Below, piece after piece: positions 36,633 through 45,617 of a stretch of 64,000 bases of DNA. Each line of letters starts with the position of its first letter. Positions within the stretch are counted from its first letter, which is position 1. The position numbers and the translations under genes were made by a program. Under the pieces are notes generated by a model that searched no databases, was not told the origin of the DNA, and saw only the letters and a list, made by a program, of their open reading frames with translations. Origin of the DNA: Halogeometricum sp. S1BR25-6 (GTDB taxonomy: Archaea > Halobacteriota > Halobacteria > Halobacteriales > Haloferacaceae); the NCBI RefSeq assembly GCF_031624495.1, contig NZ_JAMQOP010000001.1:496001-560000 (forward strand), written 5' to 3'.

Positions 36633-36799
36633 ATCCCCATCTCTCCGTCCGCCGGGTTAGCCGTGTCGCCGCGTCGCCGGTCGGTCCGGACGTCGATTCG
36701 GCGTGTCGCGTCGGTTCTGTTCCCTCCGTCTCCGGTGTGACGCGGACTCGCTCGCGCGCACCGAGACGCTTTTTCCCCCGGCCGGCCATCGCTCGGACG

Positions 36800-37045
36800 A
36801 TGCGATTGGGAATCATCGGGACGATTCAGCTCGCGGCGACGCTGATATTCGCCGTTCCGCTCGGTATCTTCGGGCTGAACGCGTTCCTCGACGGGCAGCG
36901 ACTGCTCGGCGGCGGCCTCCTCGCCGTCGCGGTGCTGATGGTCGTCCTCCCGCGCATGGTGACGACGCCCGGCGACATCCCCTCGAAGGTGGTCGAATCG
37001 GTCGTCGGAAAAGCCGTGAAGACGCCCGACGACGACGAGAAGTGA
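36800..37045 (+). CDS. Small two-helix membrane protein (DUF7533-like)
   Basis: 81 residues from ATG 36800. Two hydrophobic helices, about 5-25 (IIGTIQLAATLIFAVPLGIF) and about 36-53 (GGGLLAVAVLMVVLP), are followed by a soluble tail with GDIPSKVVESVVGKAVK and an acidic end. No known function; the family name is from memory. It is divergent from the transporter gene and convergent with the M24 peptidase gene. Confidence 0.75.
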   Translation: MRLGIIGTIQLAATLIFAVPLGIFGLNAFLDGQRLLGGGLLAVAVLMVVLPRMVTTPGDIPSKVVESVVGKAVKTPDDDEK

Positions 37046-37081
37046 GCGCGGGCGGGGCCGGACGGCCCCGCGTTCGGTCCC

Positions 37082-38245
37082 CTACTCCGCCCGCGGCGCG
37101 AACGACCGCGGGTACTCGTGGAGAATCTCGTACCCCTCCGCCGTGACCGCGACCAACTCCTCCAACCGAACGCCGCCCTGCTCGGGGTCGTAGACGCCGG
37201 GTTCGACGGTGAACACCATTCCTGCGTCCAGTTCGACGGCCTCGCGTAGCGACGGCGCCTCGTGCAGGGAGACGCCGACGCCGTGGCCCGTCCCGTGCGT
37301 GAACCCGGCCGCGCCCTCGTCGGCGTTCGGGTCGAAACCGTGGGCGGTGAGTTCGGCGGCCGCCTCGCGGTGTACGTCGTTGGCCCGCGCGCCGGGTTCT
37401 ATCTCGTCCAGCGCGGCCCGCAACGCGGCTTCGACGGCCACGTAGGCGCGGCGCTCCCACCCGCCGTCGCTGTCGACGACGTAGGTGCGCGAGAGGTCGC
37501 CGTAGTAGCCGTGCGGGCCGCGCGGCGAGAGGTCCAACAGAACCGTCTCGCCCGGTCGGAGGACGGCAGTGCCGGTGTAGTGTAAGTCGGCCGCGGTCGG
37601 CCCGGCGCCGACGACGGTGTTGCCCGCGTCGCGGACGCCGTAGGCGGCGAACTCGGCGTTCACCTGTCTTCGAAGGCGTTCGGTCGACAGCGGCGCCCCC
37701 TCCCACAGCAGTTCGTCGCCGTCGGATTCGGCCGCTGCGAGTATCTCCTCGGCGCGGGCCATCCCGCGGACGGCGGCGCGTTGGACTCGCCGGAGGCAGT
37801 CGAGTTCGGCGTCGGTCTTCACGAGGCGGGCGTCGGCGACGGCCGTCGTCGATTCGAGGTCGTAGCCCGCGCGTTCGAGGTGGACCGCGGCGTCGTGCGG
37901 AATCCGCCGCGGGACGAGCACCGTCCCGGAGTCGACGCCGAGGGCGGAGAGCGCCGCCGCCGCGCGGACGCCGGCGGGGTCGGACTGACTCTCCGTCCGT
38001 ACCGTCCCATCGAACTCCCGTTCGGCCTGTTCGGCGAACAGGCTCGGTGCGCAGAGGACGGCCTCGCCCGCCGCGCGGACGAACGCGTAGTCGCGGTCCG
38101 GTCCCGAAAAGCGCGTGAGATACCGCAGGTCGTCGTCGGAGCGGCCGCCGACGGCGACGAACGCCGCGGCGTCCGCCGCCGAGAGCGCCCCGTCGAGGAA
38201 CGAGACGTCCGTCGACGGGGCGGGAAGCGGGTCGGATTCCTCCAT
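37082..38245 (-). CDS. M24-family metallopeptidase (Xaa-Pro dipeptidase-like)
   Basis: 387 residues: a creatinase-type N-terminal domain (about 1-150) and a pita-bread catalytic domain with the metal ligands in order. These are the DLS and YGDLSRTYVVD aspartates, the histidine in GTGHGVGVSLHE, EPGVY and RLEELV. Members cleave N-terminal residues before proline or are related amidases. The stop of the helicase start region lies about 10 bases upstream; the two genes may be co-transcribed on the minus strand. Confidence 0.93.
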   Translation of the reverse strand: MEESDPLPAPSTDVSFLDGALSAADAAAFVAVGGRSDDDLRYLTRFSGPDRDYAFVRAAGEAVLCAPSLFAEQAEREFDGTVRTESQSDPAGVRAAAALSALGVDSGTVLVPRRIPHDAAVHLERAGYDLESTTAVADARLVKTDAELDCLRRVQRAAVRGMARAEEILAAAESDGDELLWEGAPLSTERLRRQVNAEFAAYGVRDAGNTVVGAGPTAADLHYTGTAVLRPGETVLLDLSPRGPHGYYGDLSRTYVVDSDGGWERRAYVAVEAALRAALDEIEPGARANDVHREAAAELTAHGFDPNADEGAAGFTHGTGHGVGVSLHEAPSLREAVELDAGMVFTVEPGVYDPEQGGVRLEELVAVTAEGYEILHEYPRSFAPRAE

Positions 38246-38255
38246 GCCGTCTCGG

Positions 38256-40112
38256 CTACGGGTCCGGTTCGGGCGCCGGCGTGTCGCCGGTCTGGGCCTC
38301 TTCGAGCAGTTCCTTCAGCGGCGTGTCCCGCACCTCGTTGTGCAGGAGGACGCTCACGGGGAGCGTCGGCGCCCCCTTGACGAGGTTCTCCAGGATGACG
38401 AGGCGTTCGCGGGCCCGCGACATCCCGACGTAGAACACGCGGCGTTCGTTGTCGGTGAGGATGGGGACGGGGTCCGTCGTGGAGGTGAACTCCTCGACGC
38501 CCTCGACCTCCTCGTCGTCGACGGAGGCGGCCATCTGTTCGACCACCTTCTCGGTCAGGTCCGTGGAGACGAACACGTGGTCGGCCTCTCGACCCTTCGC
38601 GGAGTGGATGGTGCCGACGCGGACGCGGTTGGGGTCCATCCCCTGATACTCGCCCTCGAAGTAGGCCTCGACGGACTTGCGCTGGAACGAGGTGACCTTG
38701 CGGACCATGTCGCCGGCGGCGGCGCCGTCGGGGACGAACGGGGCGTGGTCCTCGATGGTCTCCGGCGTCACTTCGAGGTCGGTCAGGTCCTCGACCCCTT
38801 CGAGTTCCTGCAGGTCGTCGATGTAGTCGAACAGGTCGTCACGCTCGTTCGATCCGAAGGCGGAGTCCTGCAGCATGTCGGCCAGACGCCGCGCCTCCAA
38901 CCCGGTGATGTTCTCGTCCCGGTCGAGTTTCTCGATGGCCTCGACGTACTGGGTGAGTCGGTCGGTCCACATCCGCTGGTCCGTGAGGACGGAGAAGGGG
39001 ACGCCCAGCGGCAGGAACTCGTCGATGAACTGGAACATCTGGTAGCGCGCGCGGAACAGCACCATGATGCTCTCGCCGTCGTCGTCGTTCTCGATGGTGT
39101 AGCGCACGTTCCGCGCGAGGTCGAGCATCGAGGGATTGGCGACGCCCTCGACGACGCCGCCCTCCTTGCGCGGGTGGAGGTCCTTCTCCTGGCGCTTCTC
39201 GATGTGGCGAATCTCCTTGTTCACCACGTCCAGAATCTTCGAGGGAAGCCGATAGGAGTTCGGCAGCACCACGTCCTCGTCGCGTTCGGTGTCCAAGAGG
39301 AGGTTCGGGTCAGCGCCCTGCCAGGCGTAGACGACCTGGTCGTCGTCGCCGGCGATGAGGGCGCCCTTCAGGTGCGGGAGCCACTCCTGATAGACGTCGT
39401 ACTGCAGCGTCGTGATGTCCTGGAATTCGTCGATGACGAGGTAGTCGACGTTCGGGACGAGCGAGCGCTGCTTCACCCGTTCGAGCATGTCGGCGAAGCC
39501 GACGAGGCCGTTGTCCCCCTTGTACTTGCGCCACCCGCGGATGACGCTCGGCACGTCGATGCGGTCGTCGTCGGAGGGCCACGTCGGCGTGTACTTGTTG
39601 CCCTCCTGGGCGTTGGGGTCGACCTCCGGCGGGAGGCGGACCTCCTCGACGTCCCAGTTGAACGGCACGTCGTACCACTCGGAGACGTCCCGGCGGGTCC
39701 GCTGAAGCCACTGGCTCGTGGCGATGATCTTGTTGCCGATGGTCGTCGACCGGGCGGTGCGGCGGCCGGCGCCGCCGTACTCGTCTTCGAACTCGACGCC
39801 GAAGTCGTCGCAGAACTCCTCTTTGTCCTTCTCGCCGACTACGTCGTTGCGCGAGAGGTCGAGCAGTTCGTACGCCTTCGCGTGCATCGTGGAGACGTTG
39901 CCCTGCAACGCCCGCGGGGAGACGTCGAGTCGCTCCGCGAGGCGTTCTCGAATCTCCGCGGCCGCGGCGCGGGTGTAGGAGACGACGAGGATGTCGCGAA
40001 TCGTCACGTCGTCGTCTTCGAGAATCTCCTCGACTCGGTCGAGAAGCGCCGTCGTCTTCCCGCTCCCCGGACCCCCGAACAGACGGGTGACTGTCGCGTC
40101 GGAGTCGCTCAT
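38256..40112 (-). CDS. UvrD/Rep-type superfamily 1 DNA helicase
   Basis: 618 residues. Walker A GGPGSGKTT at about 13-21, motif II VIDEFQD, DDDQVVYAWQGADP (motif III), YRLP (motif IV-like), and the C-terminal TIHSAKGREADHVFV and YVGMSRARERLVIL (motifs V-VI). UvrD-type helicases move 3'-5' and act in repair or recombination; the precise role here is unknown. It is transcribed with the M24 gene downstream. An AT-rich stretch, TCATAAACTG, just upstream could be the promoter. Confidence 0.95.
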   Translation of the reverse strand: MSDSDATVTRLFGGPGSGKTTALLDRVEEILEDDDVTIRDILVVSYTRAAAAEIRERLAERLDVSPRALQGNVSTMHAKAYELLDLSRNDVVGEKDKEEFCDDFGVEFEDEYGGAGRRTARSTTIGNKIIATSQWLQRTRRDVSEWYDVPFNWDVEEVRLPPEVDPNAQEGNKYTPTWPSDDDRIDVPSVIRGWRKYKGDNGLVGFADMLERVKQRSLVPNVDYLVIDEFQDITTLQYDVYQEWLPHLKGALIAGDDDQVVYAWQGADPNLLLDTERDEDVVLPNSYRLPSKILDVVNKEIRHIEKRQEKDLHPRKEGGVVEGVANPSMLDLARNVRYTIENDDDGESIMVLFRARYQMFQFIDEFLPLGVPFSVLTDQRMWTDRLTQYVEAIEKLDRDENITGLEARRLADMLQDSAFGSNERDDLFDYIDDLQELEGVEDLTDLEVTPETIEDHAPFVPDGAAAGDMVRKVTSFQRKSVEAYFEGEYQGMDPNRVRVGTIHSAKGREADHVFVSTDLTEKVVEQMAASVDDEEVEGVEEFTSTTDPVPILTDNERRVFYVGMSRARERLVILENLVKGAPTLPVSVLLHNEVRDTPLKELLEEAQTGDTPAPEPDP

Positions 40113-40221
40113 TGTACCCGTTCACGCTCTAGTCCCTCATAAACTGCCTGCTTTCGGGGACCGCTCTCATCGTCGGAAAACGCGAGTCAGAAGTCGATTC
40201 GCGGAGGTCGAGCGGGGGCCG

Positions 40222-40407
40222 TCAGGCGCGCGGGTCCCACCCGCAGACGGTACAGTCGACCGCCGCCTCGTCGTGGAGCGCACCGCAGTCCGGACACTGC
40301 TTCTTCTTATAAGATGTCTCCCAGTTTTGCGGTTCGGATACGTCGTGACCGCGGTCGTCCAAGAACTGGTCGAACAGCGCCTCGTCGGAGTCGGGTGCTG
40401 AGGCCAT
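40222..40407 (-). CDS. HVO_0416-type small zinc-finger protein
   Basis: 61 residues from ATG 40407. An acidic helical start (SDEALFDQFLDDRGHDV) is followed by a zinc ribbon of CPDC and, 13 residues later, CTVC, ending GWDPRA. It matches my memory of the HVO_0416 family of haloarchaeal zinc-finger micro-proteins. Function unknown. In-frame ATGs further upstream (40416, 40434) exist but the family start is MASAP-like. Confidence 0.85.
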   Translation of the reverse strand: MASAPDSDEALFDQFLDDRGHDVSEPQNWETSYKKKQCPDCGALHDEAAVDCTVCGWDPRA

Positions 40408-40520
40408 ACATGGCATGCTACGGCGTACCATCACTTAGTCCTGTTGACGGTGCCCACGCCTTGGGAGCGGTCGATAGTTTCCGGAGACGGAAGGACACCG
40501 TTTCGACTCGAACGGCCGCC

Positions 40521-42023
40521 TCAGAGCCCGTACAGCGACTCGAACTTTTCGGTCGCGTACGCGCAGAACGTGTCCGCGGAGAGCGGTTCGCCCGTCGCCT
40601 CGACGACGAGTTCGTCCGTCGGGTACCGCCGTCCGTGTCGGTGGACGTTCGCACCCAACCACTCGTGTATCGGCCCGAACTCGCCCGCACGAATCAGACC
40701 GTCCACGTCGTCGACGTCCTCGCGCATCGCCGCGTCCAACTGCGCGGCGAGGACGCTCCCGACGGTGTAGTTCTGGAAGGCGGCGAGGTAGCCCGCCGTC
40801 CAGTGGATGTCCTGCAGACAGCCTTCCGAGTCCGTCTCGGGTCGCACGCCGAGGTACTCCTTCATCTTGTCGTTCCACACTGCGGGCACCTCCGACACCT
40901 CGATGTCGCCGCCGAGGAGGGCTTTCTCCGTCTCGAAGCGCACGAGGATGTGGAGGTGGTAGGTCAACTCGTCCGCCTCGACGCGGACGAGGGTATCGGG
41001 CTTCACGCGGTTGACCGCGGCGTACGCCGACTCGGCCGTGGCGTCGGAGCCGAGTCGGTCGTTCACGGTGCCGACGAACCCCTCCCAGAACGGTTTCGAC
41101 CGCCCGACGTGGTTCTCGAAGAATCTGGATTGAGACTCGTGGACGCCGTGACTGCCCGACTCGCCCAGCGGCGTCGCGTAGTGCTCGTCGGGCAGGCCGA
41201 GGTTGTACGTCGCGTGCCCGAATTCGTGAACCGTGGAGGTGAGGCCGGCGAGGGGGTCCGACTCGTCGAAGCGCGTCGTCACCCGGCAGTCGAACTGGTT
41301 CCCGAAGGTGAACGGGTGCGCGGCGGTGTCGAGTCGGCCGCGGGTCCAGTCGTAGCCGAGGCGGTCCAAAACGTCCTCCGAGAGCGCCGTCTGCGACGCC
41401 TCGTCGTACGTTCCGTCGAACGGCGTCGGCAGTTCCTCGGCGGCGCGAATCTCCTCGACGAGGGGCACGAGCGTCGCCTTCAGGTCCTCGAATATCTCCT
41501 CGACGGTCGAGAGGGGGAGAAACGGTTCGGAGTCCCCGTAAATCGCCTCGAACGGGTGCTTCGAGGCATCGAGGTGTTCCGCCCGCTCGCGGTACAGGTC
41601 GACGATGCGTTCGAGCGTCGGCGCCAGGGCGTCGAAGTCGTCCTCGGCCTTCGCGTCCACCCACGTCTCGTGGGCGCTCGACTCGACGCGGGCGATGTCG
41701 GCGACCACGTCGTCGGGTACGCGAACGGCGCGTTCGTGCTGGCGGCGAATCTCCCTGACGGCGGCGCGTTCGGCGTCGCCGGTCGCCGCCTCCGCCGCGC
41801 GGTCCAGCAGTCGTCCGAGTTCGTCGTCGGCGAGCAACTCGTGTTCCAGCGAGGAGAGCGTCGAACGCTGTTCGGCCCGGGCGGGAGTGCCGCCGGCCGG
41901 CATCGTCGTCTGCTGGTCCCACATCAGTATCCCGTCGGCCTGCCGGAGGTTCGAGACCCGGCGGTAGTAGTCGAGGAGGGCGTCGTAGGCGCCGTCGCCG
42001 CCGGCCGTGTCGGTCGATGACAT
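40521..42023 (-). CDS. M32 carboxypeptidase Taq-type metalloprotease (copy 1)
   Basis: 500 residues from ATG 42023. Zinc motif HEFGH at 266-270, the downstream glutamate within HESQSRFFEN, and the family-specific MWDQQTTMPAGG and GVRPETDSEGCLQDIHW are all present. M32 enzymes are zinc carboxypeptidases that trim C-terminal residues, and are common in thermophiles and haloarchaea. A very similar M32 gene lies directly upstream (42109-43647), a tandem duplication. Both appear intact. Confidence 0.94.
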   Translation of the reverse strand: MSSTDTAGGDGAYDALLDYYRRVSNLRQADGILMWDQQTTMPAGGTPARAEQRSTLSSLEHELLADDELGRLLDRAAEAATGDAERAAVREIRRQHERAVRVPDDVVADIARVESSAHETWVDAKAEDDFDALAPTLERIVDLYRERAEHLDASKHPFEAIYGDSEPFLPLSTVEEIFEDLKATLVPLVEEIRAAEELPTPFDGTYDEASQTALSEDVLDRLGYDWTRGRLDTAAHPFTFGNQFDCRVTTRFDESDPLAGLTSTVHEFGHATYNLGLPDEHYATPLGESGSHGVHESQSRFFENHVGRSKPFWEGFVGTVNDRLGSDATAESAYAAVNRVKPDTLVRVEADELTYHLHILVRFETEKALLGGDIEVSEVPAVWNDKMKEYLGVRPETDSEGCLQDIHWTAGYLAAFQNYTVGSVLAAQLDAAMREDVDDVDGLIRAGEFGPIHEWLGANVHRHGRRYPTDELVVEATGEPLSADTFCAYATEKFESLYGL

Positions 42024-42108
42024 ACCCGCGGGTCGACTCGGACTCGTATCAAACTCCGTCTGCCGGCAGTCGGCGAAAAAGTCGGTCATCGGGGGTAGCT
42101 CGCGCCCT

Positions 42109-43647
42109 CTACGCGTCGATGTCGTACAGGTCGCCGTACTTCTCGGTAACGTAGTCGGTGAACGCCTCGGCGGTGAAGTCCTCGCCCGTCGCCCCCACCA
42201 CGAGGTCGTTCGTCTCGTAGCGCGCGCCGTGTCGGTGGACGTTCTCGGTCAACCATTCGTGCAGCGGTTCGAAGTCGCCCTCCTCGATACGTCCTTCCAA
42301 GTCGTCGATATCGTCCTCGGCGGCGTCGTACAACTGCGCGGCCATGACCGACCCGAGCGAGTACGTCGGGAAGTAGCCGAAGTTGCCGTGGCTCCAGTGG
42401 ATGTCCTGCAGACAGCCTTCCGAGTCCGTCTCGGGACGGACGCCGAGGTACTCCTCGTACTTGTCGTTCCACACCTCGGGCACCTCCTCGACGTCGATGT
42501 CGCCCGCGATGAGCGCTCGCTCTATCTCGAAGCGGACGATGATGTGGAGGTGGTAGGTCAACTCGTCCGCCTCGACGCGGATGAGGTTGTCCTCGTACAC
42601 CTGATTGGCGGCCTCGTAGGCCTCCGCTACGGTCACGTCCTCGGCCTTCGGGAAGTGCTCTTTGAACGTCGGGAGCAGCACGTTCCAGAACGCCTTCGAC
42701 CGGCCGACGTGGTTCTCCCAGAGGCGCGATTGGGACTCGTGGACCGACAGGTCGCGCGACTCGCCAAGCGGCGTCGCGTAGTGCTCGTCAGGCAGGCCGT
42801 GGGTGTACGTCGCGTGCCCGAACTCGTGGACCGTCGAGAGCAGCGACCCGAGGGGGTCGGACTCATCGAAGCGCGTCGTCACGCGCGAGTCGAACGTCGT
42901 CCCCGAGGAGAACGGATGCGAAGATGTGTCGAGGCGGCCGCGCTCCCAGTCGTAGCCGAGCGTCGAGAGCACGTCGCGGCAGAGTTCCTCTTGGTCCTCC
43001 TCGGGGTACTCGCCCGCCTTCGTGAACGCGTCGGTGGCGATGTCGTCGCCCGATTCGCGAATCTCCTCTATCATCGGGACGAGCGTGTCGCGGAGTTCTT
43101 CGAGGATGGACTCGGCCTGTTCGAGGGGGAGGCACGGCTCGAAGTCCTCGAACAGCACCTCGTAGGGGTCCCGGTCGGGGTCGATGTGCTCGGCGTACTC
43201 GCGCTTGAGTTCGATGTGCTTCTCCAAGTGGGGCGCGAACGTCGAAAAGTCGTCCTCGGCCTTCGCCTCCTCCCACGCGGGCAGCGCCTCCGAGGAGGCG
43301 GTCGATATCTCCTCGACCAACTCGGAGGGGACGCTGACGGCGCGGTCGTACTTGCGCCGAATCTCGCGGACGACGGCGGCCTGCTCGTCGGTCAGGTCGG
43401 CGTCCGCCAGTTCGTTGAGTCGCTCGCCCACCTCGTCGTCGGTGAGCAGTTCGTGCGACAGCGAGGAGAGCGTCGACAACTGCTGGGAGCGCGCGGGGGT
43501 GCCGCCCTCGGGCATCATCACCTGCTGGTCCCACGAGAGCAGTCCGGCCGCGTTCTGCACGTTCGAGACCCGCGTGTACGTTTCGAGGAGTTCCGCGTAA
43601 GCGTCTGGCGCCGACTCGGCGTCGGCCCCGGCGGCGTCGGTAGCCAT
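42109..43647 (-). CDS. M32 carboxypeptidase Taq-type metalloprotease (copy 2)
   Basis: 512 residues from ATG 43647. HEFGH at 274-278, HESQSRLWEN, LLSWDQQVMMPEGG and GVRPETDSEGCLQDIHW are conserved. It is a paralogue of the next gene, with about 85 bases between them, and the same motifs at nearly the same spacing. The copies differ most in the N-terminal helices and in the region before the C-terminus, so they are not recent identical duplicates. They may differ in substrate preference (inference). Confidence 0.94.
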   Translation of the reverse strand: MATDAAGADAESAPDAYAELLETYTRVSNVQNAAGLLSWDQQVMMPEGGTPARSQQLSTLSSLSHELLTDDEVGERLNELADADLTDEQAAVVREIRRKYDRAVSVPSELVEEISTASSEALPAWEEAKAEDDFSTFAPHLEKHIELKREYAEHIDPDRDPYEVLFEDFEPCLPLEQAESILEELRDTLVPMIEEIRESGDDIATDAFTKAGEYPEEDQEELCRDVLSTLGYDWERGRLDTSSHPFSSGTTFDSRVTTRFDESDPLGSLLSTVHEFGHATYTHGLPDEHYATPLGESRDLSVHESQSRLWENHVGRSKAFWNVLLPTFKEHFPKAEDVTVAEAYEAANQVYEDNLIRVEADELTYHLHIIVRFEIERALIAGDIDVEEVPEVWNDKYEEYLGVRPETDSEGCLQDIHWSHGNFGYFPTYSLGSVMAAQLYDAAEDDIDDLEGRIEEGDFEPLHEWLTENVHRHGARYETNDLVVGATGEDFTAEAFTDYVTEKYGDLYDIDA

Positions 43648-43712
43648 ATCGAATCGAAACACCTCCCGCGTTATCAACTATGTGCATGCGGAGGGTCGCC
43701 GCGCCGCGGGCG

Positions 43713-44789
43713 CTACGCCGCCGGCCAAGACTCGGCCGCGTCGCGGTATATCTCGTAGCACCGTTCGAGGACGGAGAGGGAGACGCTCTCGGTCTTCGTG
43801 TGCGCCTCGCCCGGTTCCGAGGCGCCGCAGACGACGCACGTCGTCCCCGCCCCCGCCAACCACCCGGCGTCCGTGGCGTGCGGCTTCGTCACGAGTTCGG
43901 GGGTCGACTCCTGCGCCCGCGTGGCCGATTCGAGGACGGCCTCCGCGAACGCCTCGTCGTCACAGCCCATTGGTGGCAAGTCCTGTTCGACCGCCCACTC
44001 GACGCCCTCGACCGCCTCGACCCGTTCGAGGGCCGCGTAGTCGCCGGGGACGGTCCGCTCGTCCACGGTCACCTCGCAGCGCTCCGGGACGACGTTCCAC
44101 GCCGACCCGCCGTCCACCTCGGTGACGACGACGCTCCCGGAGAGGCGTTCGCCGAACACGTCCGCCTCGGGCGCGTCGAGGTCTCGGATGACGTCGACGG
44201 CGTCGCAGGCGCGGTAGACGGCGTTCTCGCCCGCCTCGGGTTCGCTCGCGTGCGAGGCGATGCCGCGGGCGACGACGGTGGAGGCGCGCCGCCCCTTGTG
44301 CGCGACGACCACGTCCGTCACGTTGTCGCCCGAGTAGTTCGTCGACCCCTCGCCGACGACGGCGTAGTCGGGCGCGAACCCGTCCGCGATGGCGCCGCGG
44401 GCGCCCTCGCCGCCCACCTCCTCGCCGACGAACGAGGCGAAGACGAGTTCGCCCGCCGGGTCGGCGTCGCGGAAGGCGAGCATCGACGCCGCGACGGCAC
44501 CTTTCATGTCCGCCGTCCCGCGGCCGTACAGGCGGCCGTCGCGTTCCTCGACGACGTACTCGCCGTTGTCCACCTGCGAGTCGTCCGGCGGCACCACGTC
44601 GTGGTGCCCCACGAGGGCGAGCGACGTCCCCGCGCCCCGCCGGGCGAGGACGTTGCCGTGTCCGTCCCGCGTCACGTCGGCGTCCGTCTCCCCGCGGAGC
44701 CACGACTCGACGACGTCGCCGCAGGCCGACTCGTCCTCGTGGCTCGGCGTCGAGACGAGTTCTCGGGTGAGTTCGCGCAGTTCTCGCAT
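43713..44789 (-). CDS. M20-family metallohydrolase (ArgE/DapE-like)
   Basis: 358 residues. Metal-site motifs LVGHHDVVPPDD, YGRGTADMKGAVAAS and GEEVGGEGARG are intact, with a lid or dimerisation domain at about 170-280. Members deacylate N-acyl amino acids or succinyl-diaminopimelate, or act as di/tripeptidases. The enzyme resembles acetylornithine deacetylase-like proteins of haloarchaea, but the substrate is not certain; no arginine or lysine genes lie beside it. Confidence 0.92.
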   Translation of the reverse strand: MRELRELTRELVSTPSHEDESACGDVVESWLRGETDADVTRDGHGNVLARRGAGTSLALVGHHDVVPPDDSQVDNGEYVVEERDGRLYGRGTADMKGAVAASMLAFRDADPAGELVFASFVGEEVGGEGARGAIADGFAPDYAVVGEGSTNYSGDNVTDVVVAHKGRRASTVVARGIASHASEPEAGENAVYRACDAVDVIRDLDAPEADVFGERLSGSVVVTEVDGGSAWNVVPERCEVTVDERTVPGDYAALERVEAVEGVEWAVEQDLPPMGCDDEAFAEAVLESATRAQESTPELVTKPHATDAGWLAGAGTTCVVCGASEPGEAHTKTESVSLSVLERCYEIYRDAAESWPAA

Positions 44790-44838
44790 GCGCGGAGATA
44801 TCCCGCGAGCGGTATAAGTTCCGACGGCTCGGTGTGCG

Positions 44839-45516
44839 TCACCGGTCCGGACCGTCCGCGTAGGCGGTCATCACGCGGCGCTCGATTCGCTGGAGGCGGT
44901 CGCTCACGGTGCCCGCCGCGACGCCCAGTCGGTCGGCGAGCGCGCGGTGCGTCGTCTCCCGGGGGACCTCGTAGTACCCCTCCTCGACCGCGAGTTCGAG
45001 CAGCGCCGCCTGCCGGTCGGTCAGGAGGGGTGCCGATTCGGTCCGCGACTCGAACCGGCCGACCTGTTCGACCGAGAGGCCGACGGCGTCCGGGACGGCG
45101 GCGGCCGACCGACGGATGCCCGCGCCCGTCCCGATGACAGTGAACCGAATCTCGGACCCCGCCTCCGTCCGCCGGTGTTCGATGGGCCAATCGAGGACGA
45201 TGTCGTTGCGGTAGAGGATGGCGAGGAGGTCGCCGACCGGGCCGACGCTCCGGTAGTGGGCGTAGACGATGCCGTGCCCCGCGGCCCCGGCCACGTCGTA
45301 CCGGAGCACCCCGTCGCCGTCGGCCAGCAGGTCGCGGGCGACGCCGAGGTCGCCACGCAGGTCCGACAGGCCGACGTACTCCCCGTTCTCGACCGGACCG
45401 AGATACCGAGTGGCCTCGACCCGGACGGACGGGGAGCGATCGAACCGGTCGAACACGGGCAGTTGGACCGCCCCGGAAAGCGTGAGCGTGGCGTAGCGGA
45501 GACTGTCTGCGGACAT
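44839..45516 (-). CDS. HTH_10 (bacterio-opsin activator-type) transcriptional regulator
   Basis: 225 residues from ATG 45516. The C-terminal HTH_10 domain is clear at about 165-215: LTDRQAALLELAVEEGYYEVP, then HRALADRLGVAAGTVSDRLQRIE. The N-terminal 150 residues form a beta-rich sensory-type domain with no recognised ligand site. It is divergent from the cytochrome P450 gene with about 100 bases between starts and an imperfect palindrome in that gap, so it may control the P450 and itself (inference). Confidence 0.9.
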   Translation of the reverse strand: MSADSLRYATLTLSGAVQLPVFDRFDRSPSVRVEATRYLGPVENGEYVGLSDLRGDLGVARDLLADGDGVLRYDVAGAAGHGIVYAHYRSVGPVGDLLAILYRNDIVLDWPIEHRRTEAGSEIRFTVIGTGAGIRRSAAAVPDAVGLSVEQVGRFESRTESAPLLTDRQAALLELAVEEGYYEVPRETTHRALADRLGVAAGTVSDRLQRIERRVMTAYADGPDR

Positions 45517-45550
45517 GGTTCGGTGTCCCCGTCGTACGCCGGACGGACGG

Positions 45551-45562
45551 ATAGGAATAACC
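45551..45562 (-). promoter_or_regulatory. TATA-like element of the HTH_10 regulator
   Basis: On the minus strand this reads GGTTATTCCTAT, about 35-46 bases before the regulator ATG at 45516. That spacing implies a short leader of about 10 bases. Confidence 0.4.
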
Positions 45563-45564
45563 GG

Positions 45565-45580
45565 TTCTAGCATGCTGGAA
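45565..45580. promoter_or_regulatory. Imperfect palindrome, candidate operator between regulator and P450
   Basis: TTCTAGCATGCTGGAA matches its reverse complement at 14 of 16 positions. It lies next to the regulator's TATA-like element and 38 bases before the P450 ATG, the only such palindrome in the gap. Confidence 0.4.
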
Positions 45581-45617
45581 GGAATCCTCAACCGAGCGGC
45601 CGGCGTACGTTTTCTCG

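Noticed and set aside
38115-40142. A 675-codon plus-strand frame opposite the helicase
   Set aside because: Val/Asp/Arg-rich shadow of the helicase gene.
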